This document shows, in pieces, positions 17,337 to 25,629 of a DNA stretch of 64,000 nucleotides. A program made the translations under genes and the position numbers. Each line of letters begins with the position of its first letter. The stretch's first letter is position 1. This DNA is from Caballeronia sordidicola. GTDB taxonomy: Bacteria > Pseudomonadota > Gammaproteobacteria > Burkholderiales > Burkholderiaceae. The notes below the pieces were generated by a model. It did no database searches. It saw only the letters and a list, made by a program, of their open reading frames with translations, and had not been told where the DNA came from. The stretch is taken from the NCBI RefSeq assembly GCF_002220365.1, contig NZ_MTHB01000191.1, positions 95,822 through 159,821 on the forward strand. Direction: 5' to 3'.

Positions 17337-18284
17337 GTGGAAACGCGGAACATCGAACTCAGATTGTTGCGGTATTTTGTGACGGTTGCGGAAGAAATGC
17401 ACTTCGGACGGGCCGCAGGGCGGCTCGCAATGACGCAGCCGCCTTTGTCGCAGGCCATCCGGGCGCTGGAAGACATGCTTGGCGTGGCGCTGTTCGTGCG
17501 GACGAAGCGTTCTGTGGAGTTGACGCCGGTGGGGAAGGATCTGCTGCCGGAAGTGCGGCGCCTGCTCGCCGGCGCAGATGCGTTAAGACCGCTCGCCCAG
17601 TCGCTTGCGCGGGGCGAGGCGGGTGTTCTGTCCCTTGCGTTCGTTTCCACCGCCGATTACGGCCTCCTGCCGCTGCTGCTGCGTGATTTTGGCGCCCGCT
17701 ACCCGGGCGTCCGCCTGCAGCTCGTGGAAGCGACCAGTGACGTCCAGGTGGAAGAACTGGTGGCCGGCCGCATAGATGCCGGTCTCGTCATTCCCCCGCT
17801 GCTGCCGCGCCACGCCGTCGCGTTGTCGTATTTGCCAATCGCACGCGAGCCGTTGGTCATCGCCATGTCGAGTGATGCCGCGGCTGAGCTCGGGCAGGGC
17901 GCGCAAGAGTGGTCGCAGACGCCTGTCAGCCTTCACCAACTCGCCGATGCCCCGCTCGTCGTCTTTCCGCGGCGTCTCGCGCCCGGTTTCTATGACATCA
18001 TCATGGGTTGCTACGGCGCGGCTGGCCTGATGCCGCGGGTCGGGCAAGAGGCCATTCAGATGCAAACCATTGTCAGCCTGGTATCGGCTGGAATGGGTGT
18101 CGCGCTCGTGCCGCAGTCGCTGCGTCATCTGCGCAGGACCGGAGTGGTGTATCGTCCGTTGCTCGAATCCGGACCGGTGGTTGAGACCGGGCTCGTGTGG
18201 CGCGCGGCGGAGGTCAGCCCGGTGCTCGCCGGTTTTATCGATATAGTGCGCACTCATGCGGCTACCGTGCCAGCGTTGCCGTGA
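17337..18284 (+). CDS. LysR-family transcriptional regulator divergent from ilvD
   Basis: A LysR-type regulator of about 315 residues. The winged helix-turn-helix is LRLLRYFVTVAEEMHFGRAA with MTQPPLSQAIRALEDMLGV, and the effector-binding domain follows with GMGVALVPQSLRHL. I place the start at the GTG at 17337 (VETRNIELRLLRYF). The reading frame extends further upstream, but those extra residues lie inside the ilvD promoter and part of its coding region and look wrong. Divergence from ilvD across about 106 bases suggests regulation of ilvD, though the target and ligand are not known. It resembles the BenM/CatM-like group loosely. Confidence 0.82.
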   Translation: METRNIELRLLRYFVTVAEEMHFGRAAGRLAMTQPPLSQAIRALEDMLGVALFVRTKRSVELTPVGKDLLPEVRRLLAGADALRPLAQSLARGEAGVLSLAFVSTADYGLLPLLLRDFGARYPGVRLQLVEATSDVQVEELVAGRIDAGLVIPPLLPRHAVALSYLPIAREPLVIAMSSDAAAELGQGAQEWSQTPVSLHQLADAPLVVFPRRLAPGFYDIIMGCYGAAGLMPRVGQEAIQMQTIVSLVSAGMGVALVPQSLRHLRRTGVVYRPLLESGPVVETGLVWRAAEVSPVLAGFIDIVRTHAATVPALP

Positions 18285-18305
18285 CCCCAACACGTAAATA
18301 GAAAC

Positions 18306-19211
18306 ATGCTCATTCACCCCAATTTCGATCCCATCGCGCTTCATCTCGGTCCGCTCGCTGTGCGCTGGTATGGCCTCATGTACCTGCTGGCGTTTATCCA
18401 GTGCATCGTCATCGGCCGTTTGCGGCTGCGCTTACCGTACGTCGCAGCGCAAGGGTGGACCACGAAGGATATCGACGACATCCTGTTCTACGGTGTGCTC
18501 GGCACCATCCTGGGCGGCCGGCTTGGCTATGTGGTGTTCTACAAGTCGAGTTTCTACTTCGCGAATCCGCTCGATATCTTCAAGGTCTGGGAAGGTGGCA
18601 TGTCCTTCCATGGCGGCATGATCGGCGTGACGATCGCGATGGTGGTGTTCGCGTGGCAAAGAAAGCGGACCTGGCTGCAAGTCACCGATTTCGTCGCGCC
18701 GCTGGTCCCGCTCGGGCTTGCGGCCGGCCGATTCGGCAACTTCATCAATGGCGAGTTGTGGGGCCGCGTGACCAATCCGAACGCGCCATGGGCCATGCTG
18801 TTCCAGAACGCATCACCCGATGACGCCATCTGGCTGCGCGCCCATCCGCAGCAAGCCGCACGGTGGCATTTGAACGAGATCTTCGAGCAATACCAGATGC
18901 TGCCGCGTCATCCGTCGCAGTTGTACGAGATCGCTCTTGAAGGGTTCGCGCTGTTTATCGTGATGTGGCTGATGTCGCGCAAGCAGAGGCCGGTGGGCGC
19001 CATTTCGGCAGTGTTTCTGATTGGTTATGGCCTTGCGCGCTTCACGGTCGAGTTCGCGCGTGAACCCGATGATTATCTGGGTCTGCTGGCGATGAACCTG
19101 TCGATGGGTCAGTGGCTTTCGCTGCCCATGATCATTGGCGGAATTGGCCTGCTGATCTGGACGTATCGACGTGGGCGCGCAGTGCCTTCAGAGTCCGCGA
19201 AGCTCTCCTGA
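18306..19211 (+). CDS. lgt: Prolipoprotein diacylglyceryl transferase
   Basis: A 301-residue inner-membrane enzyme that transfers diacylglycerol from phosphatidylglycerol to the lipobox cysteine of prolipoproteins. The Lgt signature GRFGNFINGELWGRVTN is intact, MSFHGGMIGV carries the essential histidine, and several membrane segments are evident (LMYLLAFIQCIVIGRL). The start MLIHPNFDPIALHLGPLAVR is typical. It lies 21 bases after the LysR gene and is closed by a strong terminator. Lipoproteins elsewhere in the window are its expected substrates. Confidence 0.95.
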   Translation: MLIHPNFDPIALHLGPLAVRWYGLMYLLAFIQCIVIGRLRLRLPYVAAQGWTTKDIDDILFYGVLGTILGGRLGYVVFYKSSFYFANPLDIFKVWEGGMSFHGGMIGVTIAMVVFAWQRKRTWLQVTDFVAPLVPLGLAAGRFGNFINGELWGRVTNPNAPWAMLFQNASPDDAIWLRAHPQQAARWHLNEIFEQYQMLPRHPSQLYEIALEGFALFIVMWLMSRKQRPVGAISAVFLIGYGLARFTVEFAREPDDYLGLLAMNLSMGQWLSLPMIIGGIGLLIWTYRRGRAVPSESAKLS

Positions 19212-19240
19212 ACGAGAGATCAGTCTTTGCAAATGTCATG

Positions 19241-19270
19241 AAAAAGCCTCGCACGCAGCGAGGCTTTTTT
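19241..19270. terminator. Bidirectional terminator between lgt and the SIMPL gene
   Basis: A 12-bp stem, AAAAAGCCTCGC with GCGAGGCTTTTT, a 5-base loop and T runs on both strands. It serves lgt on the plus strand and the convergent DUF541 gene. Confidence 0.92.
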
Positions 19271-19299
19271 GTATCGCGGGACTTGAACCGAATGAAGGC

Positions 19300-20025
19300 C
19301 TAGCGGTTCATCTGTACCGAACCCGACACATTCACGGTCACCGTCGAGGTGCCCCCTTCCAGCGCCATGGGTGCCGACATCTTTGCATCCGCGCTCATGT
19401 TGCGCGCGGCCATCATCATGACCGGGCGCGGCGACGACCCGTTATGGCCGATGTTCACCTCGCGGATCGCATAACCGCTATAGCCGAATGCCTGGGCCGA
19501 ACTCTGTGCCTGCTGCTTGAACGAAGCAATAGCCTGCGTCGACAGTTTCTGTTCGGCCGCGCGCTGCGCTTCCGGCGAGAGCGAGAACGTCACGCTGCCC
19601 ACTTGCATTGAATCGCTCATCTTGCCTGCCAGCTTGGACGCAGCGGCGAAGTCCTTGGACTCCAGCACGACTTCCGTGCGGCCGCGCCATGCGGAGATGC
19701 GGCCATCACGATCCGTGGACGGATAGACGGTGAACGAACCACTGTGCGCGGTGACGTTATCGACACCCTTCGCCTGGCGCAGCGCGGCATCCGCGCGTTG
19801 ATTGAGCACCGACGTCAACGAGGCTGGGTCTTGCGCTTCCTGCTCATAGAACAGCGTGATGTCGACCACGTCCTGCGGCACGTCCGCGCTGGCCTGTGCC
19901 GCGAGCGACAACACGCCGGACGGCTGGGCCTGAACGACGCTTTGCGCAAAAGCGCCTTGTGCCATGGCAGCGCCTGCAAGCAGCACAACGGCTACCAGTG
20001 CGGAAGTGGTGTTTTTCTTTGTCAT
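19300..20025 (-). CDS. SIMPL (DUF541) domain periplasmic protein
   Basis: A 241-residue exported protein of the SIMPL/DUF541 family. Residues 1-27 form a signal peptide ending AMAQGAFAQS. The SIMPL domain spans about residues 35-240, with LSLAAQASADVPQDVVDITL and a C-terminal VTVNVSGSVQM strand. E. coli YggE of this family is linked to oxidative stress protection, but a molecular function is not established. It is transcribed alone, with a terminator shared with lgt. Confidence 0.85.
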   Translation of the reverse strand: MTKKNTTSALVAVVLLAGAAMAQGAFAQSVVQAQPSGVLSLAAQASADVPQDVVDITLFYEQEAQDPASLTSVLNQRADAALRQAKGVDNVTAHSGSFTVYPSTDRDGRISAWRGRTEVVLESKDFAAASKLAGKMSDSMQVGSVTFSLSPEAQRAAEQKLSTQAIASFKQQAQSSAQAFGYSGYAIREVNIGHNGSSPRPVMMMAARNMSADAKMSAPMALEGGTSTVTVNVSGSVQMNR

Positions 20026-20109
20026 CGTCTAACTCCGTAAGCATGAGTGCGCGTCATGTGACGCGAAGCTTAGGCGCTTCTCGGGCACGCGAAGTTCCCT
20101 TCAACGAGG

Positions 20110-20568
20110 TTACAAGAGGTGTTCGGTGATAAAGCGCCATTGCGCTTGCGTGACCGGCGTGATTGAAAGCCGATTGCCTCTTGCAAGCACTTGCATGTCG
20201 GCAAGCTCGGCATGATCGCGAAGCGTGGCGAGGGGAATGAGCGGGGTCTTCTTCACGAGTTGGACATCGACAAGCAACCAGCGCGGCTTTTCCGGCGATG
20301 ACTTGGGATCGTAGTAGTGGCTCGTGGAATCGAATTGAGTGGGATCGGGATAAGCGGCCGACGACACCTTCGCAATACCTGCGATGCCTGGCTGCGGACA
20401 ACTCGAGTGATAGAACAGCACGCCGTCGCCAACCTGCATGCCGTCGCGCATGAAGTTGCGTGCCTGGTAATTACGCACGCCGGTCCAGGGCAAGGTTTTT
20501 TTAGGAGCGTGAGCGAGATGGTCGATGCTTGCTTCGTTCGGTTCCGACTTCATCAGCCAGTAGTGCAT
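20110..20568 (-). CDS. EVE-domain (PUA-like) protein
   Basis: A 152-residue single EVE domain, the bacterial homologue of thymocyte nuclear protein 1. It starts MHYWLMKSEPNEASIDHLAH, then has WTGVRNYQARNFMRDGMQVG and GVLFYHSSCPQPGIAGIAKV, all diagnostic of the family. EVE domains belong to the PUA superfamily and are thought to bind modified bases in RNA or DNA; the role of this stand-alone protein is not known. It lies downstream of zapA and 6S RNA, a place often held by a folate cyclo-ligase gene in other proteobacteria, but a terminator separates it from 6S RNA. Confidence 0.88.
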   Translation of the reverse strand: MHYWLMKSEPNEASIDHLAHAPKKTLPWTGVRNYQARNFMRDGMQVGDGVLFYHSSCPQPGIAGIAKVSSAAYPDPTQFDSTSHYYDPKSSPEKPRWLLVDVQLVKKTPLIPLATLRDHAELADMQVLARGNRLSITPVTQAQWRFITEHLL

Positions 20569-20631
20569 GAATGTCTTCCATGGAGAAAGGTGCCGTGCAA
20601 AGAAGCATGCACGATGCAGGATTCACAATGC

Positions 20632-20666
20632 AAAAGAAAACGGCGCCGGAGAAGCTCCAGCGCCGT
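20632..20666 (-). terminator. Intrinsic terminator downstream of 6S RNA
   Basis: On the minus strand a GC-rich hairpin (CGGCGCTGGAG with CTCCGGCGCCG, tight loop) is followed by TTTTCTTTT. It lies 70-100 bases past the predicted 6S 3' end and would stop readthrough from the zapA operon. A further inverted repeat at 20695-20730 (CCAACA-CATGCGTA arms) lies between it and 6S RNA and may protect or process the 3' end. Confidence 0.8.
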
Positions 20667-20732
20667 TAGTCCATTCAGTCAGCTCAACCGCTTGCCAACA
20701 TGCGTAAAACAACAATACGCATGCTGTTGGAA

Positions 20733-20915
20733 AGGGTCCCCGCCCAAGCCGCTAGGCCGGCATCCTGAACCTGGGTTCAAGATTGGTCGCAGTAAGCAGC
20801 ACCTTGGGCTCATCAGACAGAGTGACGCGCTCGCCAGTGCTACAAGGTCCCACAACCGTGCACAATGGCATTGGTTCAAGGAATATATGACCTTGGCAAA
20901 CCAGGCAGGGAGCAA
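20733..20915 (-). ncRNA. ssrS: 6S RNA
   Basis: A 6S RNA of about 183 bases on the minus strand, just downstream of zapA as in many proteobacteria. Support: the 3' half carries CTTGAACCCAGGTTCAGG then GCCGGCCTAGCGGC, closely matching the 6S central and closing region. The 5' segment CCCTGCCTGG pairs with the 3' segment GGGCGGGG (G-U pairs allowed), and a second GCC/GGC helix continues the closing stem. The long internal open bubble is the sigma-70 promoter mimic. Exact ends are estimated. 6S RNA sequesters housekeeping RNA polymerase in stationary phase. Confidence 0.85.
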
Positions 20916-21146
20916 TCACTTTACACCAATCGACGAGACGATGCAGCAATGATCCAGGAAAACTTTATGGCGACCGATGATTTTGTTAAATGCTGCAAAA
21001 CATGACATGAAAACGCAGAATCGTGTCAACACTCCGGCAACAAAATAACATCTCGACATTAGCTTGCGCGTCAAGCATTTAAAGCAAATTCCAGCCACGG
21101 CACAGACTTACCAGCGCGGCAACTACTTTGGCAACTACTGTGGCAA

Positions 21147-21461
21147 CTACAGTGCTTCATATTGTGAAATGACGACACCCAGTTGCTCGTTCATTTGATG
21201 CATGGTGCGACGAATTTCTTCGGCCGGAAACGCTTCGCCGTGACGCACGCTGTTTTGCAGCTTCAGCAATTCCGACGCGAGCGACAATGCCGCCATCACC
21301 GCGATCCGATCCGTGCCGCGCACGCTGCTTGCGCTTCGCACTTTCGACATTTCCGCATCTACGCGCGCTACCGCTTCGCGCAGAGCGCCTTCGGTTTCAG
21401 GCGAGCACGCGAGCCGGTACGGCGCACCGAGAATGGATACCTCGATCTGTTTCGTCGTCAT
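21147..21461 (-). CDS. zapA: Cell division protein ZapA
   Basis: A 104-residue ZapA, which binds FtsZ filaments and promotes Z-ring bundling. The N-terminal globular part is TTKQIEVSILGAPYRLACSP, and the C-terminal helix from about residue 65 forms the coiled-coil tetramer interface. Its start overlaps the stop of the upstream coiled-coil gene by four bases (ATGA), and 6S RNA follows. Confidence 0.92.
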   Translation of the reverse strand: MTTKQIEVSILGAPYRLACSPETEGALREAVARVDAEMSKVRSASSVRGTDRIAVMAALSLASELLKLQNSVRHGEAFPAEEIRRTMHQMNEQLGVVISQYEAL

Positions 21462-21841
21462 GCCTTTTCTCCGTGATGGTGTGATTCTTCATGCAACGCA
21501 CCGTGCGCCGAGTCGGCGGTATCCGGTTCGATGCCGCCATCAGGTGGCAAGAGGGCAAGCTGGTTATCCGGCTCCGGTGCAGCTTTCGCACGCGGCAATT
21601 TTTCGAGAATCGCGTTGAGGCGAATCTGCGCGTCGTCGATCTTGGCCGACAGCGAGTCGCGCTCCGCCACCAGTGCGTCGCGTTCTTCGCGCATGGCCGC
21701 AAGTTCGCCTTGCGTGTTGGCATAGTCGGCGCGCAACTGTTCGAGTTGCTGGGCCAACGCATTGTGAGCTTGATGATGGCGTTCGCTGATCTTGATCAGC
21801 CGGCCGATATTCTGTGACAGTGATTCGAGTTCGTTGAGCAT
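21458..21841 (-). CDS. ZapB-like coiled-coil protein upstream of zapA
   Basis: About 127 residues. From MLNELESLSQNIGRLIKISE onward it is a continuous heptad-rich coiled coil to about residue 80, followed by a low-complexity acidic and histidine-rich tail (LHEESHHHGEKA). I start at the ATG at 21841 because AAGAGGA lies 8-14 bases upstream; a longer frame to 21988 has no ribosome site. Small coiled-coil proteins before zapA are often grouped as ZapB-like or TIGR02449, and a divisome role is likely from context. Sequence similarity to E. coli ZapB is only structural as far as I can see. Confidence 0.78.
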   Translation of the reverse strand: MLNELESLSQNIGRLIKISERHHQAHNALAQQLEQLRADYANTQGELAAMREERDALVAERDSLSAKIDDAQIRLNAILEKLPRAKAAPEPDNQLALLPPDGGIEPDTADSAHGALHEESHHHGEKA

Positions 21842-22164
21842 GTGCTGCGTCCTCTTAAGACCTCGCATTTTAGCGCGCTTCTCCGGCGCTTCAGAAATTT
21901 GGTTCGTTTCCAGACGTAACAGCAGTCGGTCTTCAAAGCATGGGCGCGGCCCTTCATTTGTAGGGGGAAACGTTTTATAGGGATTCATTCACCCATTCAT
22001 TCAGGCGTGCGAGCGTTTGTCCGAATATCGCGCGGGAGCCTTTAAAACAGGGGTAAAACGAATGACAGAACCACAGCAAAGGCAATCTGTACGCCTGCAT
22101 TGTCCTGCTTTCTTGACGGGTCATTGCGCCGCTCTTAAACTGCCGCCACCTCGGCGCTCACGCG

Positions 22165-22425
22165 TGCCTGCCAGCGCGGAGTCTGATGGCAAGCCGCAAG
22201 CGAAGTCAGCCTGGATGGGCCAACCAGCGCTGCCCCGCAACGGTAAGCGACTACATCGCAAGTTGCAAGTCGGGCCTGGGGTGCATTGCCAGCGCAGTGT
22301 CCGGCAGATTTCACCACTCGAAAAACGCGTCCTGCAGCAAGTGTTGGCCGTTGCGCGTCCTCGCGCGGGAAGGCGGGCCGATGCGTCGCCAGCCCGGTGC
22401 TTGTGCGGATCGTCGAGGCAAGGGT
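22165..22425 (+). promoter_or_regulatory. Cobalamin (B12) riboswitch
   Basis: The conserved core GCGCTGCCCCGCAACGGTAAG at 22227-22247 is the hallmark of AdoCbl-type riboswitches. CCACTCG at 22314-22320 and GCGGGAAGGCGGG near 22365-22378 match the later conserved blocks, and GTCGCCAGCCCGG (22385-22397) resembles the B12 box. The ends can pair (CCTGCC at 22167-22172 with GGCAAGG at 22417-22423) to form P1. It should lower expression of the downstream import and B12-assembly operon when cobalamin is abundant. Boundaries are approximate. Confidence 0.8.
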
Positions 22426-22529
22426 GAAATCGGCGGGATGTGGTGCAGCGCAATGCTCGCACCGGTCGCTCGATCATATAGAAGCGGTTAACGGCAATGT
22501 GTCCGTGCTGTATGAATTGAATGCCGTTG

Positions 22530-22640
22530 GCGCTCTTGTGCAGGTCTTCACCAGGAACGGCGGCGATCATCCGCCGTGCTTCAACCTTCGACGATCTGTA
22601 CTATCCGTTCAGCGGCGATTCGTCGATCGCCCCATGCGCT
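22530..22640 (+). pseudogene. Probable btuB (TonB-dependent receptor) remnant
   Basis: Between the riboswitch and btuC, where btuB usually sits, no receptor-sized frame exists. One frame reads GTAAIIRRASTFDDLYYPFS at about 22557-22613, which resembles the beta-barrel segment GTAFRAPTFDDLYYP seen in vitamin B12 receptors. Flanking sequence does not continue the match in the same frame. A nearby frame gives VSVLYELNAVGAL, suggesting frameshifts. I read it as a decayed, mostly deleted btuB. The evidence is a short motif recognised by eye, so chance is possible. Confidence 0.45.
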
Positions 22641-22777
22641 GCCATTCCCCGGAGCGGCACGCTTATCGGTAACCTCGCCCCCTCTTCAAAGGACTAGCAG
22701 CTTGTGCACCTGTACAACACGCCGCGTCGCGGTGCCTCTGACGCGCTCAACTGAGCGCAGCAGTGAACGTTAAGCGC

Positions 22778-23770
22778 ATGAACGCCCAGCGCGCTTTCAT
22801 GGTCTGGACCGTGCTTGGCCTGGCCGCGCTCGCGGTGTTCGTGGCGTCGCTGGCGCTCGGGAGTATCGCCGTCTCGCCGCTGCGGGTGATGCAAGCGCTC
22901 GCGTCCCGGTCAACTGATGTGATCGATGAAATCGTGCTCAGCCTGCGCTTGCCGCGCGCGCTCGGCGGCTTTGCGGCGGGTGCCTTGCTTGGCATGGCCG
23001 GCGCGCTGCTGCAGGTTTTGCTGCGCAATCCGCTGGCCGAACCGTATGTGCTTGGCGTATCCGGCGGCGCGGCCGCGTTCGCGCTCGCCGCGATGTTGTT
23101 CTCCCTGTCGTGGTGGAGCGTCGACGTTGCCGCGTTCGCGGGCGCATTCTTATCGATACTCCTTGTGCTCGGCTTGGCCCGGCGCGAGTTGTGGCGTGGG
23201 GAACCGCAGGACACATCGCCGAGATTGCTGCTCACCGGCGCGGTGATCGCGGCGGGGTGGGGCGCGTTGATCACGCTCATGCTCGCTGTCGCGCCTGAGA
23301 GTCGCCTGCGCGGCATGGTGTTCTGGCTGACCGGCGACCTGAACGGCGTCTCGATGCCATGGACCGCCTTGATCGCGCTGGTGATCGCGTTGATCGCTAT
23401 CGTACCGGCCGCGCCCCAGCTCAACATACTGCTGCGTGGCGACGTAGCGGCCGAGGCGCTCGGCGTGCGCGTCGTGCAGTTGAGAGTGCGCGTGTATCTC
23501 GTCGCGTCGCTGGCGGCCGCCGCTGCCGTGACGACGGCCGGGACCATTGGTTTTATCGGGCTCGTGGTGCCGCATGTATTGCGGCTCGCGTTCGGCAACG
23601 ATCAGCGCATGCTGCTGCCTGCATCGGCGCTGGCTGGCGGGCTGGCTGTGATGGGAGCGGACCTGATCGCGCGTACGGTGATCGCGCCGGCGCAGTTGCC
23701 GGTGGGCGTGATCACCGCGCTGATCGGCGTGCCGGTGTTCTTGTGGATGCTCCTCAGGCGCGCACCATGA
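22778..23770 (+). CDS. btuC: Cobalamin ABC transporter permease (FecCD/BtuC family)
   Basis: About 330 residues with ten or so membrane segments, a permease of the FecCD family. Typical motifs are LRLPRALGGFAAGALLGMAG, LQVLLRNPLAEPYVLGVSGG and the coupling segment EALGVRV. The segment GTIGFIGLVVPHVLRL near the C-terminus is conserved in BtuC. FecCD permeases serve siderophores or B12; the riboswitch and the cob genes identify cobalamin. Start is taken at the ATG at 22778; a GTG five codons upstream is possible. It overlaps the next ATPase gene by four bases. Confidence 0.88.
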   Translation: MNAQRAFMVWTVLGLAALAVFVASLALGSIAVSPLRVMQALASRSTDVIDEIVLSLRLPRALGGFAAGALLGMAGALLQVLLRNPLAEPYVLGVSGGAAAFALAAMLFSLSWWSVDVAAFAGAFLSILLVLGLARRELWRGEPQDTSPRLLLTGAVIAAGWGALITLMLAVAPESRLRGMVFWLTGDLNGVSMPWTALIALVIALIAIVPAAPQLNILLRGDVAAEALGVRVVQLRVRVYLVASLAAAAAVTTAGTIGFIGLVVPHVLRLAFGNDQRMLLPASALAGGLAVMGADLIARTVIAPAQLPVGVITALIGVPVFLWMLLRRAP

Positions 23771-24564
23771 TCGGACTTCAGATCACTCAACTCACGTTGC
23801 GCGCGGGAACTCGTGCAGCAACGCGCGTGTTGGTCGCGGATCTCACGCAGAGCTTCGCGCCCGGCGAAATGTGGTGCGTCGCCGGGCCGAACGGTGCAGG
23901 CAAGACGACGCTGATTGCGGCGATGGCGGGGGTATCGAAGACGGCATCGAATGCGATTTCACTCGATGGAAGAGCGTTGAGCGCCTGGGGCGCCAGCGAA
24001 CTTGCCCGCCGCCGCGCGTTGATGCCGCAAGCTACGCACGATGCATTCAGCGCCACCGTACTGGACACCGTCATGCTCAATCGCTTTCCGCATCTCACCG
24101 GCTGGGGCTGGGAAAGCAACGCGGACCGCGCGGCTGCACACGCGGCGCTGGATATGCTCGGTCTCGCTGAATTCGCTTCACGCGATGTCCTGTCGTTATC
24201 AGGTGGCGAACGTCAACGCGTGGCGCTGGCCGCGACCTTGTGCCAGAACGCACCGCTATTGCTGCTTGATGAACCGCTCGCGCATCTCGACGTGCATCAT
24301 CAGATCGATTGCCTTGAAGCGTTGCGCGGATGGGTTGGATCGAAACAACGCAGCGTGATTTTCTCGTGTCACGATCTGAACCTTGCCCGGCGTTTCGCCA
24401 CACACGCTTTACTGCTCGATGGCGCGGGCCACACGCATGCAGGCCCCGTCCGCGATGTCCTCACGCCCGAGCGTGCCGGCGCCGCGTTCGGATATCCGCT
24501 TACCTTGATCCAGCAGGATGGTCACGAGGCGCTCGTGCCCGTGATGCGTTCAACCTCACCGTGA
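23767..24564 (+). CDS. btuD: Cobalamin ABC transporter ATP-binding protein
   Basis: A 265-residue ABC ATPase with Walker A GPNGAGKTT at residues 40-48, signature LSGGERQRVALA, Walker B LLLLDEPLAHLD and switch histidine SCHDLN. It overlaps btuC by an ATGA junction and is followed closely by cobT, so it energises the corrinoid importer. I start it at the ATG at 23767, although the frame is open far upstream on top of btuC. Confidence 0.9.
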   Translation: MIGLQITQLTLRAGTRAATRVLVADLTQSFAPGEMWCVAGPNGAGKTTLIAAMAGVSKTASNAISLDGRALSAWGASELARRRALMPQATHDAFSATVLDTVMLNRFPHLTGWGWESNADRAAAHAALDMLGLAEFASRDVLSLSGGERQRVALAATLCQNAPLLLLDEPLAHLDVHHQIDCLEALRGWVGSKQRSVIFSCHDLNLARRFATHALLLDGAGHTHAGPVRDVLTPERAGAAFGYPLTLIQQDGHEALVPVMRSTSP

Positions 24565-24572
24565 ACAACACT

Positions 24573-25622
24573 ATGAACGACATACTTCCCCGTCCTGAAC
24601 CGCTCGATCGATCGATGGCGGCCGAGCTGCAACAGGTGATCGATACGAAGACAAAACCGCCCGGCAGTCTCGGGCGGCTCGAATCGCTGGGGCTTCAAAT
24701 CGGGCTGATTCAACGGACTTTGCGGCCACGTATCGAGCGGCCGGCGATCCTTGTTTTTGCCGGCGATCACGGCATCGCGGCCGAAGGCGTGAGTCCGTTC
24801 CCGCAGGAAGTCACCGTGCAGATGGTCGCGAATTTCATCGCGGGCGGGGCAGCGATCAATGCGTTGTCGAAGGCGGCGGGCATGACGCTCGAAGTGGTGG
24901 ACGCGGGTGTGGCGAGTGCGTCGCCGGGAGCGGCTGGGTTCGTCGATGCAGCGATCCGGCGCGGCGGTACGCGCAACTTTGCGCACGAACCGGCGATGAC
25001 GCGCGACGAAGTATTGCAAGCGATCGAGCGTGGGGCTGCACGCGTGCGTTTTCACGCGGCGCTCGGGACCAACGTGATCGGCTTCGGCGAGATGGGGATC
25101 GCGAACACATCGGCGGCGGCGTGCCTGATGAGCCGGATTTGCTGCGTTGAAATTGATGCGTGCGTCGGACGTGGCACGGGTCTCGACGACGCCGGCTTGA
25201 ACCACAAGCGCGGTGTGCTTGCCGCGGCGTTGGCGAAACACGCGGCATCCACCGATCCAATCGAGACGCTGGCCACTTTCGGCGGCTTTGAGATCGCGAT
25301 GATCGTAGGCGCTTTCCTTGCGGCGGCGGAAGCCCGGATGACGATTCTCGTCGACGGTTTTATCGTTACGTCGGCATTGCTTGTGGCTCACGCGCTTAAC
25401 CCGGCGGTCCTTGACTACTGCGTGTTCGCTCATGCATCGGATGAAACGGGGCATCGGCGCATGCTGGAGCATCTCAACGCGGCGCCGTTGCTGCAACTTG
25501 GATTGCGTCTCGGCGAAGGCACTGGTGCCGCGCTCGCTTTGCCGTTGTTGCGCGCGGCCGTGGCGTTCATCAATGAAATGGCGAGCTTCGAATCCGCCGG
25601 TGTGTCCGACAAGGCGGTGTGA
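24573..25622 (+). CDS. cobT: Nicotinate-nucleotide-dimethylbenzimidazole phosphoribosyltransferase
   Basis: A 349-residue CobT that activates the lower-ligand base to alpha-ribazole phosphate. Family motifs: TKPPGSLGRLE near the N-terminus, FAGDHGIAAEGVSPFPQEVT, and GEMGIANTSAAA. The active-site glutamate lies in the C-terminal LRLGEGTGAALAL. It begins nine bases after btuD; a GTG at 24561 that overlaps the btuD stop is an alternative start. It acts with CobS and CobC in nucleotide-loop assembly. Confidence 0.94.
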   Translation: MNDILPRPEPLDRSMAAELQQVIDTKTKPPGSLGRLESLGLQIGLIQRTLRPRIERPAILVFAGDHGIAAEGVSPFPQEVTVQMVANFIAGGAAINALSKAAGMTLEVVDAGVASASPGAAGFVDAAIRRGGTRNFAHEPAMTRDEVLQAIERGAARVRFHAALGTNVIGFGEMGIANTSAAACLMSRICCVEIDACVGRGTGLDDAGLNHKRGVLAAALAKHAASTDPIETLATFGGFEIAMIVGAFLAAAEARMTILVDGFIVTSALLVAHALNPAVLDYCVFAHASDETGHRRMLEHLNAAPLLQLGLRLGEGTGAALALPLLRAAVAFINEMASFESAGVSDKAV

Positions 25623-25629
25623 TCCTGTC

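Noticed and set aside
22017..22427. 136-codon frame over the riboswitch
   Set aside because: It covers the structured cobalamin riboswitch core and has no protein family resemblance.
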